64,000 bases of DNA. It comes from Bacteroidales bacterium. Its GTDB lineage: Bacteria; Bacteroidota; Bacteroidia; Bacteroidales; UBA6680. Below are positions 53,901-63,193 of this stretch, one piece after another (position 1 is the stretch's first letter; each line of letters begins with the position of its first letter). The DNA is taken from contig JAOARD010000064.1 of NCBI GenBank assembly GCA_025210735.1, positions 19,218 to 83,217 of the forward strand, in the 5' to 3' direction. A program made the translations under genes and the position numbers. The notes under the pieces were generated by a model, which saw nothing but the letters and a program-made list of their open reading frames with translations, had not been told where the DNA came from and searched no databases.

Positions 53901-54651
53901 CGTGAATAGTGTAGATTTTGAACGACTGGTATTACAGCAGTTTCCTGAAGTAGAGAAGGTAAAATGTCTGCCTGGTCTGGATAGTAAAGGCAATAACAGA
54001 CAAGGGGTTGTTACACTGGCTGTAATGAAGAAACAATCAGAGACATCGCAACTTAAATACTCAAAAGCAAACAGTAAGTTACTTATAGATATAGAGAGAT
54101 ACCTCTCAGACTATACAAGTCCGTTTGTTATTGTTGATGCTATAAATCCTGTATATGAGGAGATTCAGGTACGTTGTAAGATCAGGTTTATGGGCGACGA
54201 TTATAACGAGAATTACCTTATTATGGAGCTGAATAAACTATTGAACAGTTATATGGCATTCTGGCTTGAATCAGGCGATATGCCTGTATTTGGTAACACA
54301 ATATCACTTACCGATCTGGCAAATCTGATAAGAGGAGAGGAGTATGTAGAGAATATCTCAAACTTCTCTGTACTTCATATTGTTGAATCGGGCGAAAAAA
54401 TATACGAACTAAATGAACTAGAGGAGTTCACACCTGATGAAGTACCAATTGACTCAAATGAGAAGAGAATACGAGTATTTCTGAATGAAGAACACGATGA
54501 GGATAAGAATATACAACAGATAAGATCATCTAAACCATGGGCAATACTTGTTCCCGCAGACAGACACAGTATTGTTCCGGACTACGAAGACCAGAATGAT
54601 AAAGCAGGAATAGATGATCTTGAATTAGGTAACACATTTGTAATAGGATAA
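50992..54651 (+). CDS. Baseplate wedge protein 1 (Afp11-like, gp6/baseplate J-type)
   Basis: 1219 residues from the ATG at 50992, preferred over the TTG one codon upstream. It is one of the two large wedge proteins of the baseplate. The C-terminal third has the baseplate-J signature (GGRIKESYGDMRIRLSERISHRQRAVNSVDFERLVLQQFPEVEKVKCLPG, about 940-990), followed by a segment with YTSPFVIVDAINPVYEEIQVRCK. The long N-terminal two-thirds is a mix of helical and beta regions, longer than in phage gp6 and typical of eCIS. It ends 4 nt before the fibre-like gene. Confidence 0.92.
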   Translation: MSRTWYKDGLSRKKRLKDAEISEYFGIFNTDINALTAKAMSIADSLIFYDYQNRKSGYFSEVLNRNAFIALSQIIQFDVEEEEKLFLDICDKDYVGKETKERILISMILKFIQLFDMWLDFVTYSEINDAGLSLYDDIKNQITVNLNEPVSVIRGIIKSDYPDQQQPVLKSIWTYADSSAKSGSARKLFHIKRTFYSLLESVKFLKRRRERYIEEIATGGDLDPSISLFVAYAFNYKTVAEKFNNRWHEYPEFYLKNILKAEPNDIHPDSAYLMLDKLPNMHNVKVDKGTEFNAGKNELKQDIRYVSNDDIIINNANLEEVYSLYIEHDNEIDPAGELNYATSIKQSDFSRYISLEPSAEVKSVPGILFDTKGRNQNGRSNSSVGMIIQSPSLLLREGIRNVTLKFFINQNIENEIMELVKGVTKQSDINMQEAIYKVLNDVFYIDITTEEGWQRVQHYTFDFESVNYDNYLVLHFTLNSDFPETAGYSALHGNNSNDNTPALRLLISDDAWLFPYTWLKRINIQKIDIETEVSGVSHIQVYSELGQLDTSIPFFPFGVVPKRGAWFAIGNYEMSQKNIKQVDVKLQWLYVPTDNYGMYDYYKLYDSEIDNSSFKVTTQVLTNRKWIQTSKENIYNLFNTNVTNDVLTQPKAPLNSVTELKNISLKNSKIKVLTEDKYTYNMFARSGFFRITLAEPGMAFGHLEYQSLLTDFLINKVRSKKLLPEPNLPFSPQLDKIEISYRSKDTINLSQKPFSDNIKVYHLFPLNKQLVYPVTLGKQLSFVPDIGDQGNLLFGLSGLQRGEVIRMFIDFTPHEKEIDKDQFPLIRWYIGDGYNWKKLREDNIIQDTTRNFLESGVVEIRIPDNLPDVNRSAKGVIWLRAGVKKNVNSVSAVKGFYINVIKVTLDTAQGIDNNILNNGLEAGTIVKSRAKLPGIANVTQIIKSSGGRIKESYGDMRIRLSERISHRQRAVNSVDFERLVLQQFPEVEKVKCLPGLDSKGNNRQGVVTLAVMKKQSETSQLKYSKANSKLLIDIERYLSDYTSPFVIVDAINPVYEEIQVRCKIRFMGDDYNENYLIMELNKLLNSYMAFWLESGDMPVFGNTISLTDLANLIRGEEYVENISNFSVLHIVESGEKIYELNELEEFTPDEVPIDSNEKRIRVFLNEEHDEDKNIQQIRSSKPWAILVPADRHSIVPDYEDQNDKAGIDDLELGNTFVIG

Positions 54652-54655
54652 TAAT

Positions 54656-55408
54656 ATGGGGCGTAGAAACAGAAAAACATTAAAGAACTATTTCGGAAGA
54701 GGCAAAATGCCTACCGAGGAGCATTTCAGCGACCTTATAGATTCAATGCTGAATATTGTTGATGAAGGATTTGATAAATCAGCAGATAAAGGTATTGCAA
54801 TATCACCACTTGACGATAATGGCAGAGTAATGGGCTTTTATCGTGATGTAAGTGAACATGACCCATTGTGGGCAATATCGGTAGATAAACGTAACGGAAA
54901 CCTCTACATCAACCAGCAGGACGATAAAACAGCACTTACCATTGACCAGAACGGACGTGTAGGCGTTGGTATAAGTGAGCCAGAATATCAGCTTCAGACA
55001 TCTGAGATGGCAGGGCTGCACGGACGAACAGGAACATTTGCCAAAGGTAAGGTTCCGGCAGATGGTAAATGGTATAATATAACAGAGTCGCTTAACGGGT
55101 GCCGTGCACTTGAGGTTATTGCAGGTTGCGGAAAGGTAAATAGTGGCAGCTATGCAATTACAGTGGCAATAGCAACACACTGCTTTGGAGCAAAAAAAAG
55201 AGTAAAGCATAACCAGTCGTGGTACGGTACATGGTGCAAACGCATACGTATACGATGGGTTAATATTGGCGATGGTTGTATACTTCAGATACGCACACGA
55301 TGTAACTACGGGGTTGGAATAATGATACAGTACAACATCTCTGAACTATGGGACGACCCGCTTATGCTGAGATCAGATAGTGTTAACATGCCGCCTGATA
55401 TAAAGTAG
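54656..55408 (+). CDS. Fibre- or adhesin-like protein between the wedge genes
   Basis: 250 residues. The N-terminus has LKNYFGRGKMPTEEHFSDLIDSMLN, a helix found in Bacteroidota phage/CIS fibre proteins; the middle has TALTIDQNGRVGVGISEPEYQLQ, a beta-helical stalk motif shared with tail fibres (NGxVGIGTxxPxxxL). The C-terminal ~120 residues hold a Cys-containing beta domain (ALEVIAGCGKVNSGSYAITVAIATHCFG) that may bind a receptor. Lies between the two wedge genes, 4 nt after one and 37 nt before the other. A tail-fibre or baseplate-decoration role is probable; it has no membrane signal. Confidence 0.8.
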   Translation: MGRRNRKTLKNYFGRGKMPTEEHFSDLIDSMLNIVDEGFDKSADKGIAISPLDDNGRVMGFYRDVSEHDPLWAISVDKRNGNLYINQQDDKTALTIDQNGRVGVGISEPEYQLQTSEMAGLHGRTGTFAKGKVPADGKWYNITESLNGCRALEVIAGCGKVNSGSYAITVAIATHCFGAKKRVKHNQSWYGTWCKRIRIRWVNIGDGCILQIRTRCNYGVGIMIQYNISELWDDPLMLRSDSVNMPPDIK

Positions 55409-55445
55409 TTGTTTTACCTGATCAACAAAGTGAAAGATATTACAG

Positions 55446-58199
55446 ATGAACAAAGAGATATTCATAAAACCTATTACATCGGTAAAGTCAGAGACCGGTT
55501 TCTCTGAACTGCAAAAAGATGCGATTAAGCGCATACAGGATATGTCCGGTAATATCTGGACAGACTACAACGAACATGATCCGGGAATAACTATTCTTGA
55601 TATACTTAACTATGCACTTACAGAACTGGATTACAAAAGCAGTTTCCCGCTTCAGGACTATCTGAATAGTAATAAAAAAGAGTTTCTTGCTGAGGACTAC
55701 GGTCTTTACAATCCCCTTCAGGTATATCCTACCGGACCTGTTACAAAAGCTGATTACAGAAAACTTATATTTGATCGTGTTCCCGGGCTGCTTGATATAT
55801 GGCTTATTAAAACAGAAGGATCATACACCGGACTATACGATATATTGATAGAGCCAGAACCGGAACTATCTGACGTTGATAAGGAACACCTTGAAAAGAG
55901 GGTGATAAACACCTTTAATTCAAACAGAAATATCTGCGAAGATATAAATACAATAAATGTTATAGATCGCGAGGGACTTGAACTACATGGCGAGATTATA
56001 CTCAGTGAGGATGCTGATGCCTCTGATATTCTGGGAAAAATATATAACGAATGTACTACATACTTTGCACCGGGCATACGCTATAAACCGCTCAAAGAGC
56101 TGTTTGCTCAGGGAGTGCCGTGGGACGAGATACTTAACGGACCTATAATAACAAAAGGAGTTATTGACGATGCATCGGTAAAACCAATGCGATATAAGTA
56201 CTATGTATCTGATCTGCACAGACTGATACGCGGAATTGATGGTGTAAAAGCAGTAAAAAATATATCGTTACGCAGCGGGAACAGAATATTTAACGATGAG
56301 ATTACAGTAAGAGATCCTAAACGCTCCTACACAGTAAAAATACCTTTGCTAAAAGATAATATAAACCTTAAACTATATAAGAGCACAAACATAATGTCGG
56401 TAAAGCTGAATAAAGTTATGAAGAGCTATACCGAACAACGATCAGTAATTTACGGAAAGCAGAATCTGACCTCCGATCTGCGTAATATGTTCAGATATGA
56501 CGTTGGTAAATACCGTAATCTTGAACAATATTATAGTATACAACACGACTTTCCCGATTTTTATGGTGTTAATGAGATGGGTGTTCCTCCATCGGCAAAA
56601 AACGAAGACAGAGAGGAGCGTATAGCACAGGCAATGCAACTTAAAGCATATCTGCTTATATTTGATCTGTTGCTTGCCGGATCGGTAAAAGAGCTTGAGA
56701 ATGCGCATCAACTACTTAAAGTAGCTCCGGTACTACCAAATAACAAACAACCCGATTTAACAGAACCAATATATCTGTGGGACAAACTTGTGGATACTGA
56801 GATATATGATGTAACCGATGATTATGCTATAGACTTTAACACAAAACAGAAACATCTGCTGTATAATATGCTTGATGCAATATATGGTGAAGATAGCAGA
56901 CAGTATATGTTAAAGGAGTTTGACGTATATTCTGACGACGAAACATTTGATCTGCAACGCAGAGCCTATTTTCTTAAAATGTTGCCAAAACTTGGAATAG
57001 AGAAGGCAAAAGGGGTGAATATAACAAACCTGAATAGCGGAAATATGCCGGGAATAAAAAGATGGCTATCTGCAATGCTGGGTTTTGGTGTTAAAGAGGA
57101 GATTCCTGTAACAAATGTATTTACACGATACTCAATTAAGCTGATAAGCGACAGAGAGTTTTATGAGGATATGTGGGGGATAATGAATATCGACTTTATA
57201 TTTGATAAACCCTTTGAAGGATTTGTGAAGAGTAAAGATATATTTGATGTACCTATGTTAGATGTTGAAGATCCTGTAAAAAACTATATAAACTTTAAGG
57301 AGAGTATATATCTTCTGCACCACAATATACTGTTTGAGAGTCTGCTGCGTAATGGTACCGATATTAAACGATACGCAATAATATATGTAGGCAACTCAGA
57401 ACAGTACCTTCTGATATATAATGCAGAGGAGCGTAACGAGAGGGTTAATCTGGGACGCTTTAAATCAAGAGCAGAAGCTGCAAAGGTTGCAAATCAGTTC
57501 AGACGTTTTCTTATAATGCTGAATATGCAGAGCGAAACATTATACATTGTAGAGCACATATTACTGCGTTCGGTAAAAGAGGCTGATGGGTATACCCTAC
57601 GGGTAAACGACAGAAACGGAAAACAGTGTTTCAGACTGCTTAATCCGGTTAACAGGGATAATATAGATGTTATAAAAGAGAAACTATCAGAGATATTCGC
57701 AGATAAAACCAGATTCAGAACAGGAGTTATGAAGAATGGTAAATATGCAATATTGAGTACTGTAGACAATAATACACTATTCTGTACAAATGAGTTCGAC
57801 GATAAGATATCGGCAGAAGAGTATTTGCAGATATACATAGATGATCATGCAGAGCATATAGATAATTACACAGATATATGTTATAAGCGAGATAAGAACG
57901 TTATATTACCTGACGATTTTATTGACCTTGAAGCAAGTGTTATCTTCCCATCCTGGTCTGCCAGATTAAACAACCCCAAATTCAGAGATTGGTGTGAGGA
58001 GATTCTATCAGAACATATCTCGGCACATCTTAAGATAAAGGTATACTGGATAGATATATCGCTGATGCGCGATTTTGAGAAGATATACTTTGAATGGCGT
58101 GAGGCTGTTGCAAACGGAAGTAAAGATCAGAGAGAGCAACAATCTGTAGAGATGTGTATGTGGTTATATAAAAACAGAAAATACATATCTGGTGAGTGA
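55446..58199 (+). CDS. Baseplate wedge protein 2 (Afp12-like, gp7 type)
   Basis: 917 residues. The N-terminal WTDYNEHDPGITILDILNYALTELDYKSSFPLQDYL is the signature of the second eCIS wedge protein (Afp12/Pvc12). A second conserved region, GPVTKADYRKLIFDRVPGLLDIWLIKTEGSYTGLYDILIEPEPEL, follows near residue 100. Together with the Afp11-like and gp25-like proteins it builds the baseplate wedges. The next gene starts inside its last codons on a GTG (8-nt overlap), a strong coupling. Confidence 0.93.
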   Translation: MNKEIFIKPITSVKSETGFSELQKDAIKRIQDMSGNIWTDYNEHDPGITILDILNYALTELDYKSSFPLQDYLNSNKKEFLAEDYGLYNPLQVYPTGPVTKADYRKLIFDRVPGLLDIWLIKTEGSYTGLYDILIEPEPELSDVDKEHLEKRVINTFNSNRNICEDINTINVIDREGLELHGEIILSEDADASDILGKIYNECTTYFAPGIRYKPLKELFAQGVPWDEILNGPIITKGVIDDASVKPMRYKYYVSDLHRLIRGIDGVKAVKNISLRSGNRIFNDEITVRDPKRSYTVKIPLLKDNINLKLYKSTNIMSVKLNKVMKSYTEQRSVIYGKQNLTSDLRNMFRYDVGKYRNLEQYYSIQHDFPDFYGVNEMGVPPSAKNEDREERIAQAMQLKAYLLIFDLLLAGSVKELENAHQLLKVAPVLPNNKQPDLTEPIYLWDKLVDTEIYDVTDDYAIDFNTKQKHLLYNMLDAIYGEDSRQYMLKEFDVYSDDETFDLQRRAYFLKMLPKLGIEKAKGVNITNLNSGNMPGIKRWLSAMLGFGVKEEIPVTNVFTRYSIKLISDREFYEDMWGIMNIDFIFDKPFEGFVKSKDIFDVPMLDVEDPVKNYINFKESIYLLHHNILFESLLRNGTDIKRYAIIYVGNSEQYLLIYNAEERNERVNLGRFKSRAEAAKVANQFRRFLIMLNMQSETLYIVEHILLRSVKEADGYTLRVNDRNGKQCFRLLNPVNRDNIDVIKEKLSEIFADKTRFRTGVMKNGKYAILSTVDNNTLFCTNEFDDKISAEEYLQIYIDDHAEHIDNYTDICYKRDKNVILPDDFIDLEASVIFPSWSARLNNPKFRDWCEEILSEHISAHLKIKVYWIDISLMRDFEKIYFEWREAVANGSKDQREQQSVEMCMWLYKNRKYISGE

Positions 58200-61100
58200 T
58201 GATATAACCATAAAGAGAGTAGAGTTTGATCTTAAGGTTGATAACGAACAATTTGCTTTTAACCTTAACAGTAACTGGTCTTCATTCTTTCAGAAATCGT
58301 TTGTGCAGATAGTTGAAGAGGTACTAGAAAAGCATAATAGATCTGACAGAAGTATATTTATAAACAGTATAGAGCTGAATCTTGGAGAAATAAGAGAAGA
58401 TATGTTCTACCAACAGTTTCCTGCTGTTCTGCGAACAAAAATAGAGGAGGCGGTTATTAAGGCTCTTAACAGCAACAACAGCTCTGTAAAAGCGGTTATT
58501 ACCGATATAAACAACGTAAAGTACAATGCTCTTACATTCTATCTGATGCATGGATACCTGCCATGGCATCTTGCAAAACAGTACAGAGATATAACCCTGT
58601 TACTTAAAGATACTCTAAGATACAAGGCGGCAGACCTGAAAATATTTCTGATAAAAAACGGACATATAATATCTCTTAAAGGCAGGCTTGTAATGCAGCT
58701 TACAGATATGCAACTTGAGAATATTGTAAGCATTGTAGAACCAACCGAATCAACATTTATTATTGGCTATTTCAGATTTGTTTTGTCTAATTACAAACAT
58801 GTTAAGAGTAGTGAAAAACGCAGAGAGAATTATCGTAATGCAACATGGCATGTTATAATAAGTTATCTTCTGCAGAACAGAGGAACCTACTTTAATAAAC
58901 GCGACTTTGTACGATCAACAGTACGTTCATTATCGGCAAAATATAATATTAAATATAGCGAGATGTTACGATACCTCTCAACAGGTATAATATGGTTTAG
59001 CCGCAGATATAGCGGAATTACAGAACTGGTACAGATACTGTCTGATATTACAACGCAGGAGACAGATATACGACTCGGATTCTCAGATAACCGGATAACC
59101 AACAAGAGAAAACCAGATATTAAAAACACTAAAAGAATAGTAAATAGTGAGAGCATTGTTCTGAAGATATATAAACAGATAACCGGAAAAAACAGTATAG
59201 ACAATAGAGAAAATAGTATTACAATAGATCAGCTTAACAACATAATATCAGATATAAATGCCGATGAACGTAATAGTAAAGAGGCTGAGTTAACCCCTGA
59301 GCACATAAAAGAGTATCTTGCAAAAAGAGTAAACAATAAAACCTCTGCCGTAGCAATACGATATCTGATAATAAAACAGCTACTAAATGCAGAAAAGCGA
59401 AAGAGACTGCTAAACCTACTCACTGAAGATGAGATAATAAAACTTACATTAATAGTAGAACCGGAACAGGGAACATTTATAGTATCGTATGCAAAAACAC
59501 TTGATAATGATAACAACGAAGGTCTGTTACAGGGCGAAACAGGACGGGAGTTTCATACACTAAAATGGGAGTTTATTTTCCTTACCCTGTTTCAGAATAG
59601 GGGATCGCAGTTTAACCGGAAAGCTTTTGCAATATCGGTTCTTATAAAGATATCGGCACACTATAATCTGAGCTTTGCAAATGTTATAGAGTACATATAC
59701 AGAGGGATAAATAACGGAGAAATATCAACAGATATAACAAATCTTATAAAGGAGATATACCAGGAGTGGAAAAAGAGATCAGATAATAAAATAACCTCAG
59801 AAAAGTCTGCTTTATCATATATAGCTACCGATGTAAAATCAACACTTATACTATTCAGAAACAGTATAAGAGGAGTTTACAGTGCTAATGAGATAGCAAC
59901 AGATATAAGAGAGATTGTTATAAAAATACTATTACGTCCGGTATGGAGAAAAGAGTTTATAACTGCACTTAATAATATTGAATTTAAAAAGCTTACAGCA
60001 CTTGTAGAGCCGGAAGAGTATGAGTTTGTAACAGCATATTCTGATGCCCTTGACAAGGATAAAAATGCACCAACTCTTCAGGGGAAAACCGGAAGCGGAT
60101 TCAGAGAGCTTAAGTGGGAGTTTATATTTATAGCTCTGCTAGAGGACAGAGGAACTGCATTTAACAGAAAATCGTTTATGCTATCTGTTCTTACAAAAAT
60201 ATCGGGACATTACAACCTTACTCTATCGGTCCTGGTTGAACATCTGTATAAAAGTGTAGTTGAACTAAAATCTGCTATATACAACAATATCAGCAATATA
60301 CTTAAAGAGATAAGCATTACCCTGAAAGAGAAACGAACCACGACAACAGGATATCTTAATAACAGTGTTAAAGATGATACATATGCCGATAAACTATACC
60401 AATTCATTACGTTGGGTTATATAAGTACTACGGATAAAAAGGATAACATATACGATATATTCAATTACCTACGGACACATAAACCCAAAATACTTACTAA
60501 GGTATTAATCAGGTTGCAATCAGGCTTTGTACTTACAGATTTTAATAAAATAGATAACCATAAGCAGTTGTACAGAGAGCTTATACTATTTGTTATATCT
60601 GAGTACAACCTGAATTTGCCCGGAGGAAAAAGAGTACAGAATCTTTTTGGTAATATATCAGCAGACAGATATGGTATGGTACCAATAATAACATTTAAGA
60701 TTATGCTTGCTGCATGTTTACAGAATAGGGTAGATTGGTACAATATGGCGTGGGATTCTCTTACACAATCAGAGAGAGCCAATACAATATATCCACATCT
60801 GTTTGAATCTGTACCTGACTCTATGCTTGTGCAGTTTATCTTCAGAGCAGCTTCAGACAACAACCTTACTGTAATAAAGAAATATAGAAATACGCTGTTT
60901 AGTCGCGTATTTGCTTCGGAGCAGTTATATCGTCAGTTTGCTATATCGTTACGTACACAGAGAGAATTAAAGCAGATATTTATATCGGTAGCCAACCAAT
61001 ATATTCTGCAACTAATGTCAGACAAGTTTCATCTGTTGGGTTTTAGTAAAGAGATATCTGAGATTGTTATGCTTATATCTGTACATAACAGATTAAATAA

Positions 61101-62481
61101 AACCACTGAGGTGCAAAAAAATACAGAGGCAATATGTTACCTTATTACAACACTTCAATATGCTGATGAAAAAACATCTCTGAACGGATTTATGAACCTT
61201 ATTACCGGACATCTTGATAAAGAGAGTGATGTAAGAAGATGGACAGAGGAGATAAAAAGTGTTGCAGAAAAGAGCAGTATAACAGATAAAACAGAGACTC
61301 TACTTAATAACCTGCTGTACAAACCATATTCGGATACTAAAGGTACAGAAGAGTGTGCTTCTGATCTTAAAACGGTGGTTACAGAAACGTTGCGTTTCCG
61401 TTTCAGAAAAGATTCAGCATACAAAAGCTCCGGAATACATATATTAGAAGAAGAACATCTTCAGGAACTTCTGACCAGAGTCGTAAAGCAGGACAAAAAA
61501 TACCTTACCACTCTGGTAAACAATGATATTATAGATAATACCCGGTTTACAAACTGGCTTGAAGATTCATCTGTTGAGACCAAAAGATTGTGTATAGATG
61601 CCGGATCAACAGCATACTACAATGCCTTTACAGATGATATGATTAGAGTAGATAAGCTTATACATCAACTTATCAACGAATTAAAAATAAATAAGATACC
61701 GGATCAGTTTACATATAATATGCTACTTCATTATCTGTACGGAAAATACCGTAATACAAGCAGGTACAACTTTATTCAGTCATATATAACAGAGCTGTTT
61801 AACTCTTCTGATGATAACAGTAGATCGTACTTTAAAGATAGATTAATTCAAAAACTCAGGAGAGATAGAGGAGAAGCCGTTACAATAATGTTATCTGTAA
61901 TTGACAAAAAAACAGACTATATAAAAACCAAAGATGTAACAGAGCAAAAAAATACTACCGATGAGATATATAATATAGAAGATGGTATTCCTGTTGAGAA
62001 TGCAGGTGTAGTATTGGTGGCGTCGTACCTTCCGCGACTATTCTCTATACTTAAACTTACAGAGAATGGCAACTTTACAGGTGATGAGGCGCGCATAAGA
62101 GCAGCAATGTTAATACAATATATTGTGCTTGGCACAGATACATTCCCGGAACATCAACTGGTACTTAATAAGATACTTACAGGTATAGATATATCAGATG
62201 CCTTGCCAAACGGATTTGATATTACTGAAACTGAAGAGAATACGATAAACCAGATGATAAAAGGTATAATACAACACTGGAGTGCACTAAAAAATACATC
62301 TGTAGATGGATTTAGAGAGAGTTTTATGAAACGCGAAGGGATACTATACAGTAACGATAAAGGATGGAATCTTACTGTAGAACAACGGGGATACGATGTA
62401 TTGATAGATAGATTACCATGGAGTTTTGTCACAACCAGACATAAATGGATGAACAATACACTATTTGTAAAATGGCGATAA
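58192..62481 (+). CDS. CIS tape-measure-type protein with internal repeats
   Basis: 1429 residues, starting at GTG 58192, coupled to the upstream wedge gene. The N-terminus (VEFDLKVDNEQFAFNLNS..FFQKSFVQIVEEVLEKH..IFINSIELNLGEIRED) and YLMHGYLPWHLAKQ match the family named contractile injection system tape measure protein in genome annotations. Three repeats of about 90 residues (from about 177, 417 and 600) share (V/L)EP..F(I/V)..Y, then W..I...L...RG..FN...F, then S..YN. A fourth diverged copy is possible. The role in setting sheath length is known for Afp14/phage tape measures; whether this unrelated family acts the same way is uncertain. The last 130 residues include an LTENGNFTGDEARIRAAMLIQY unit like those before. 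Confidence 0.82.
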   Translation: MSDDITIKRVEFDLKVDNEQFAFNLNSNWSSFFQKSFVQIVEEVLEKHNRSDRSIFINSIELNLGEIREDMFYQQFPAVLRTKIEEAVIKALNSNNSSVKAVITDINNVKYNALTFYLMHGYLPWHLAKQYRDITLLLKDTLRYKAADLKIFLIKNGHIISLKGRLVMQLTDMQLENIVSIVEPTESTFIIGYFRFVLSNYKHVKSSEKRRENYRNATWHVIISYLLQNRGTYFNKRDFVRSTVRSLSAKYNIKYSEMLRYLSTGIIWFSRRYSGITELVQILSDITTQETDIRLGFSDNRITNKRKPDIKNTKRIVNSESIVLKIYKQITGKNSIDNRENSITIDQLNNIISDINADERNSKEAELTPEHIKEYLAKRVNNKTSAVAIRYLIIKQLLNAEKRKRLLNLLTEDEIIKLTLIVEPEQGTFIVSYAKTLDNDNNEGLLQGETGREFHTLKWEFIFLTLFQNRGSQFNRKAFAISVLIKISAHYNLSFANVIEYIYRGINNGEISTDITNLIKEIYQEWKKRSDNKITSEKSALSYIATDVKSTLILFRNSIRGVYSANEIATDIREIVIKILLRPVWRKEFITALNNIEFKKLTALVEPEEYEFVTAYSDALDKDKNAPTLQGKTGSGFRELKWEFIFIALLEDRGTAFNRKSFMLSVLTKISGHYNLTLSVLVEHLYKSVVELKSAIYNNISNILKEISITLKEKRTTTTGYLNNSVKDDTYADKLYQFITLGYISTTDKKDNIYDIFNYLRTHKPKILTKVLIRLQSGFVLTDFNKIDNHKQLYRELILFVISEYNLNLPGGKRVQNLFGNISADRYGMVPIITFKIMLAACLQNRVDWYNMAWDSLTQSERANTIYPHLFESVPDSMLVQFIFRAASDNNLTVIKKYRNTLFSRVFASEQLYRQFAISLRTQRELKQIFISVANQYILQLMSDKFHLLGFSKEISEIVMLISVHNRLNKTTEVQKNTEAICYLITTLQYADEKTSLNGFMNLITGHLDKESDVRRWTEEIKSVAEKSSITDKTETLLNNLLYKPYSDTKGTEECASDLKTVVTETLRFRFRKDSAYKSSGIHILEEEHLQELLTRVVKQDKKYLTTLVNNDIIDNTRFTNWLEDSSVETKRLCIDAGSTAYYNAFTDDMIRVDKLIHQLINELKINKIPDQFTYNMLLHYLYGKYRNTSRYNFIQSYITELFNSSDDNSRSYFKDRLIQKLRRDRGEAVTIMLSVIDKKTDYIKTKDVTEQKNTTDEIYNIEDGIPVENAGVVLVASYLPRLFSILKLTENGNFTGDEARIRAAMLIQYIVLGTDTFPEHQLVLNKILTGIDISDALPNGFDITETEENTINQMIKGIIQHWSALKNTSVDGFRESFMKREGILYSNDKGWNLTVEQRGYDVLIDRLPWSFVTTRHKWMNNTLFVKWR

Positions 62482-62618
62482 TGTAGTAACAGAATATAAC
62501 GATGATATATATCATTATTTTAGTTTGGTTATAACTTTTTATATATCAATATAATTAGTAAATTAACGGTGGTATATATATGTGTTGAAAATAATAACAA
62601 AAAATAGACCATACTACT

Positions 62619-63167
62619 ATGAAAACAGATTATGAAAAGGCTGTTGTAAACAGTAAAAGATCGGTTGTTCAGAATAAGATAAACGGAACTAAATATATAG
62701 AGGATAACCGACCGGAATCTATAGCACAACGTAAACTATCAGATGCTATTCAGAGAAAGATGGAGCAGAATGCAGCACAGGGAAAATACTCTATACAACG
62801 TGAGGCATTTGACGAAGAGGATATGCAGATGAAACCTATACAGCGTAAAAGCGCGCCTGACGGTCTTAATTCAATCCTATACAATGTATCAGCACTTACA
62901 GGAACAGATGTAACAGATGCAAAAATTAATCTGAACTCATCTAAACCAGCGGCAGTACAGGCACATGCATACACACAGGGTACAGATATACATGTATCGT
63001 CAGGACAAGAGAAGCATATTGCACACGAGGCAGTACATGTAGCACAACAGAAACAAGGGCGTGTACAACCAACAATAGATGTAGCCGGATTGCCGGTAAA
63101 TGATAATCCTGGATTAGAACGTGAGGCAGATATAATAGGAGAGAAGGCTTTGAAATCCAAACTGTAA
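62619..63167 (+). CDS. DUF4157 (eCIS core domain) protein without toxin domain
   Basis: 182 residues. A polar, disordered N-terminal ~80 residues (SIAQRKLSDAIQRKMEQNAAQGKYSIQR, with repeated QRK/QMKP turns) leads to the DUF4157 domain: IHVSSGQEKHIAHEAVHVAQQKQGRVQPT, with the zinc motif HEAVH (about residues 134-138), and the GLEREADIIGEKAL tail holding the third ligand Glu. DUF4157 is the most frequent domain of eCIS effectors and marks cargo. Here it ends directly after the domain, so the toxin part is missing. It could be a chaperone, a stub of a split effector, or a structural plug. It starts 137 nt after the tape-measure gene. Confidence 0.88.
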   Translation: MKTDYEKAVVNSKRSVVQNKINGTKYIEDNRPESIAQRKLSDAIQRKMEQNAAQGKYSIQREAFDEEDMQMKPIQRKSAPDGLNSILYNVSALTGTDVTDAKINLNSSKPAAVQAHAYTQGTDIHVSSGQEKHIAHEAVHVAQQKQGRVQPTIDVAGLPVNDNPGLEREADIIGEKALKSKL

Positions 63168-63193
63168 CTAAATTCCGGAACTTTGAAGTGGCA

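Noticed and set aside
60465..60863. 132-codon minus-strand frame in the tape-measure gene
   Set aside because: Antisense of a strong, repeat-bearing coding gene with no ribosome-binding site of note.
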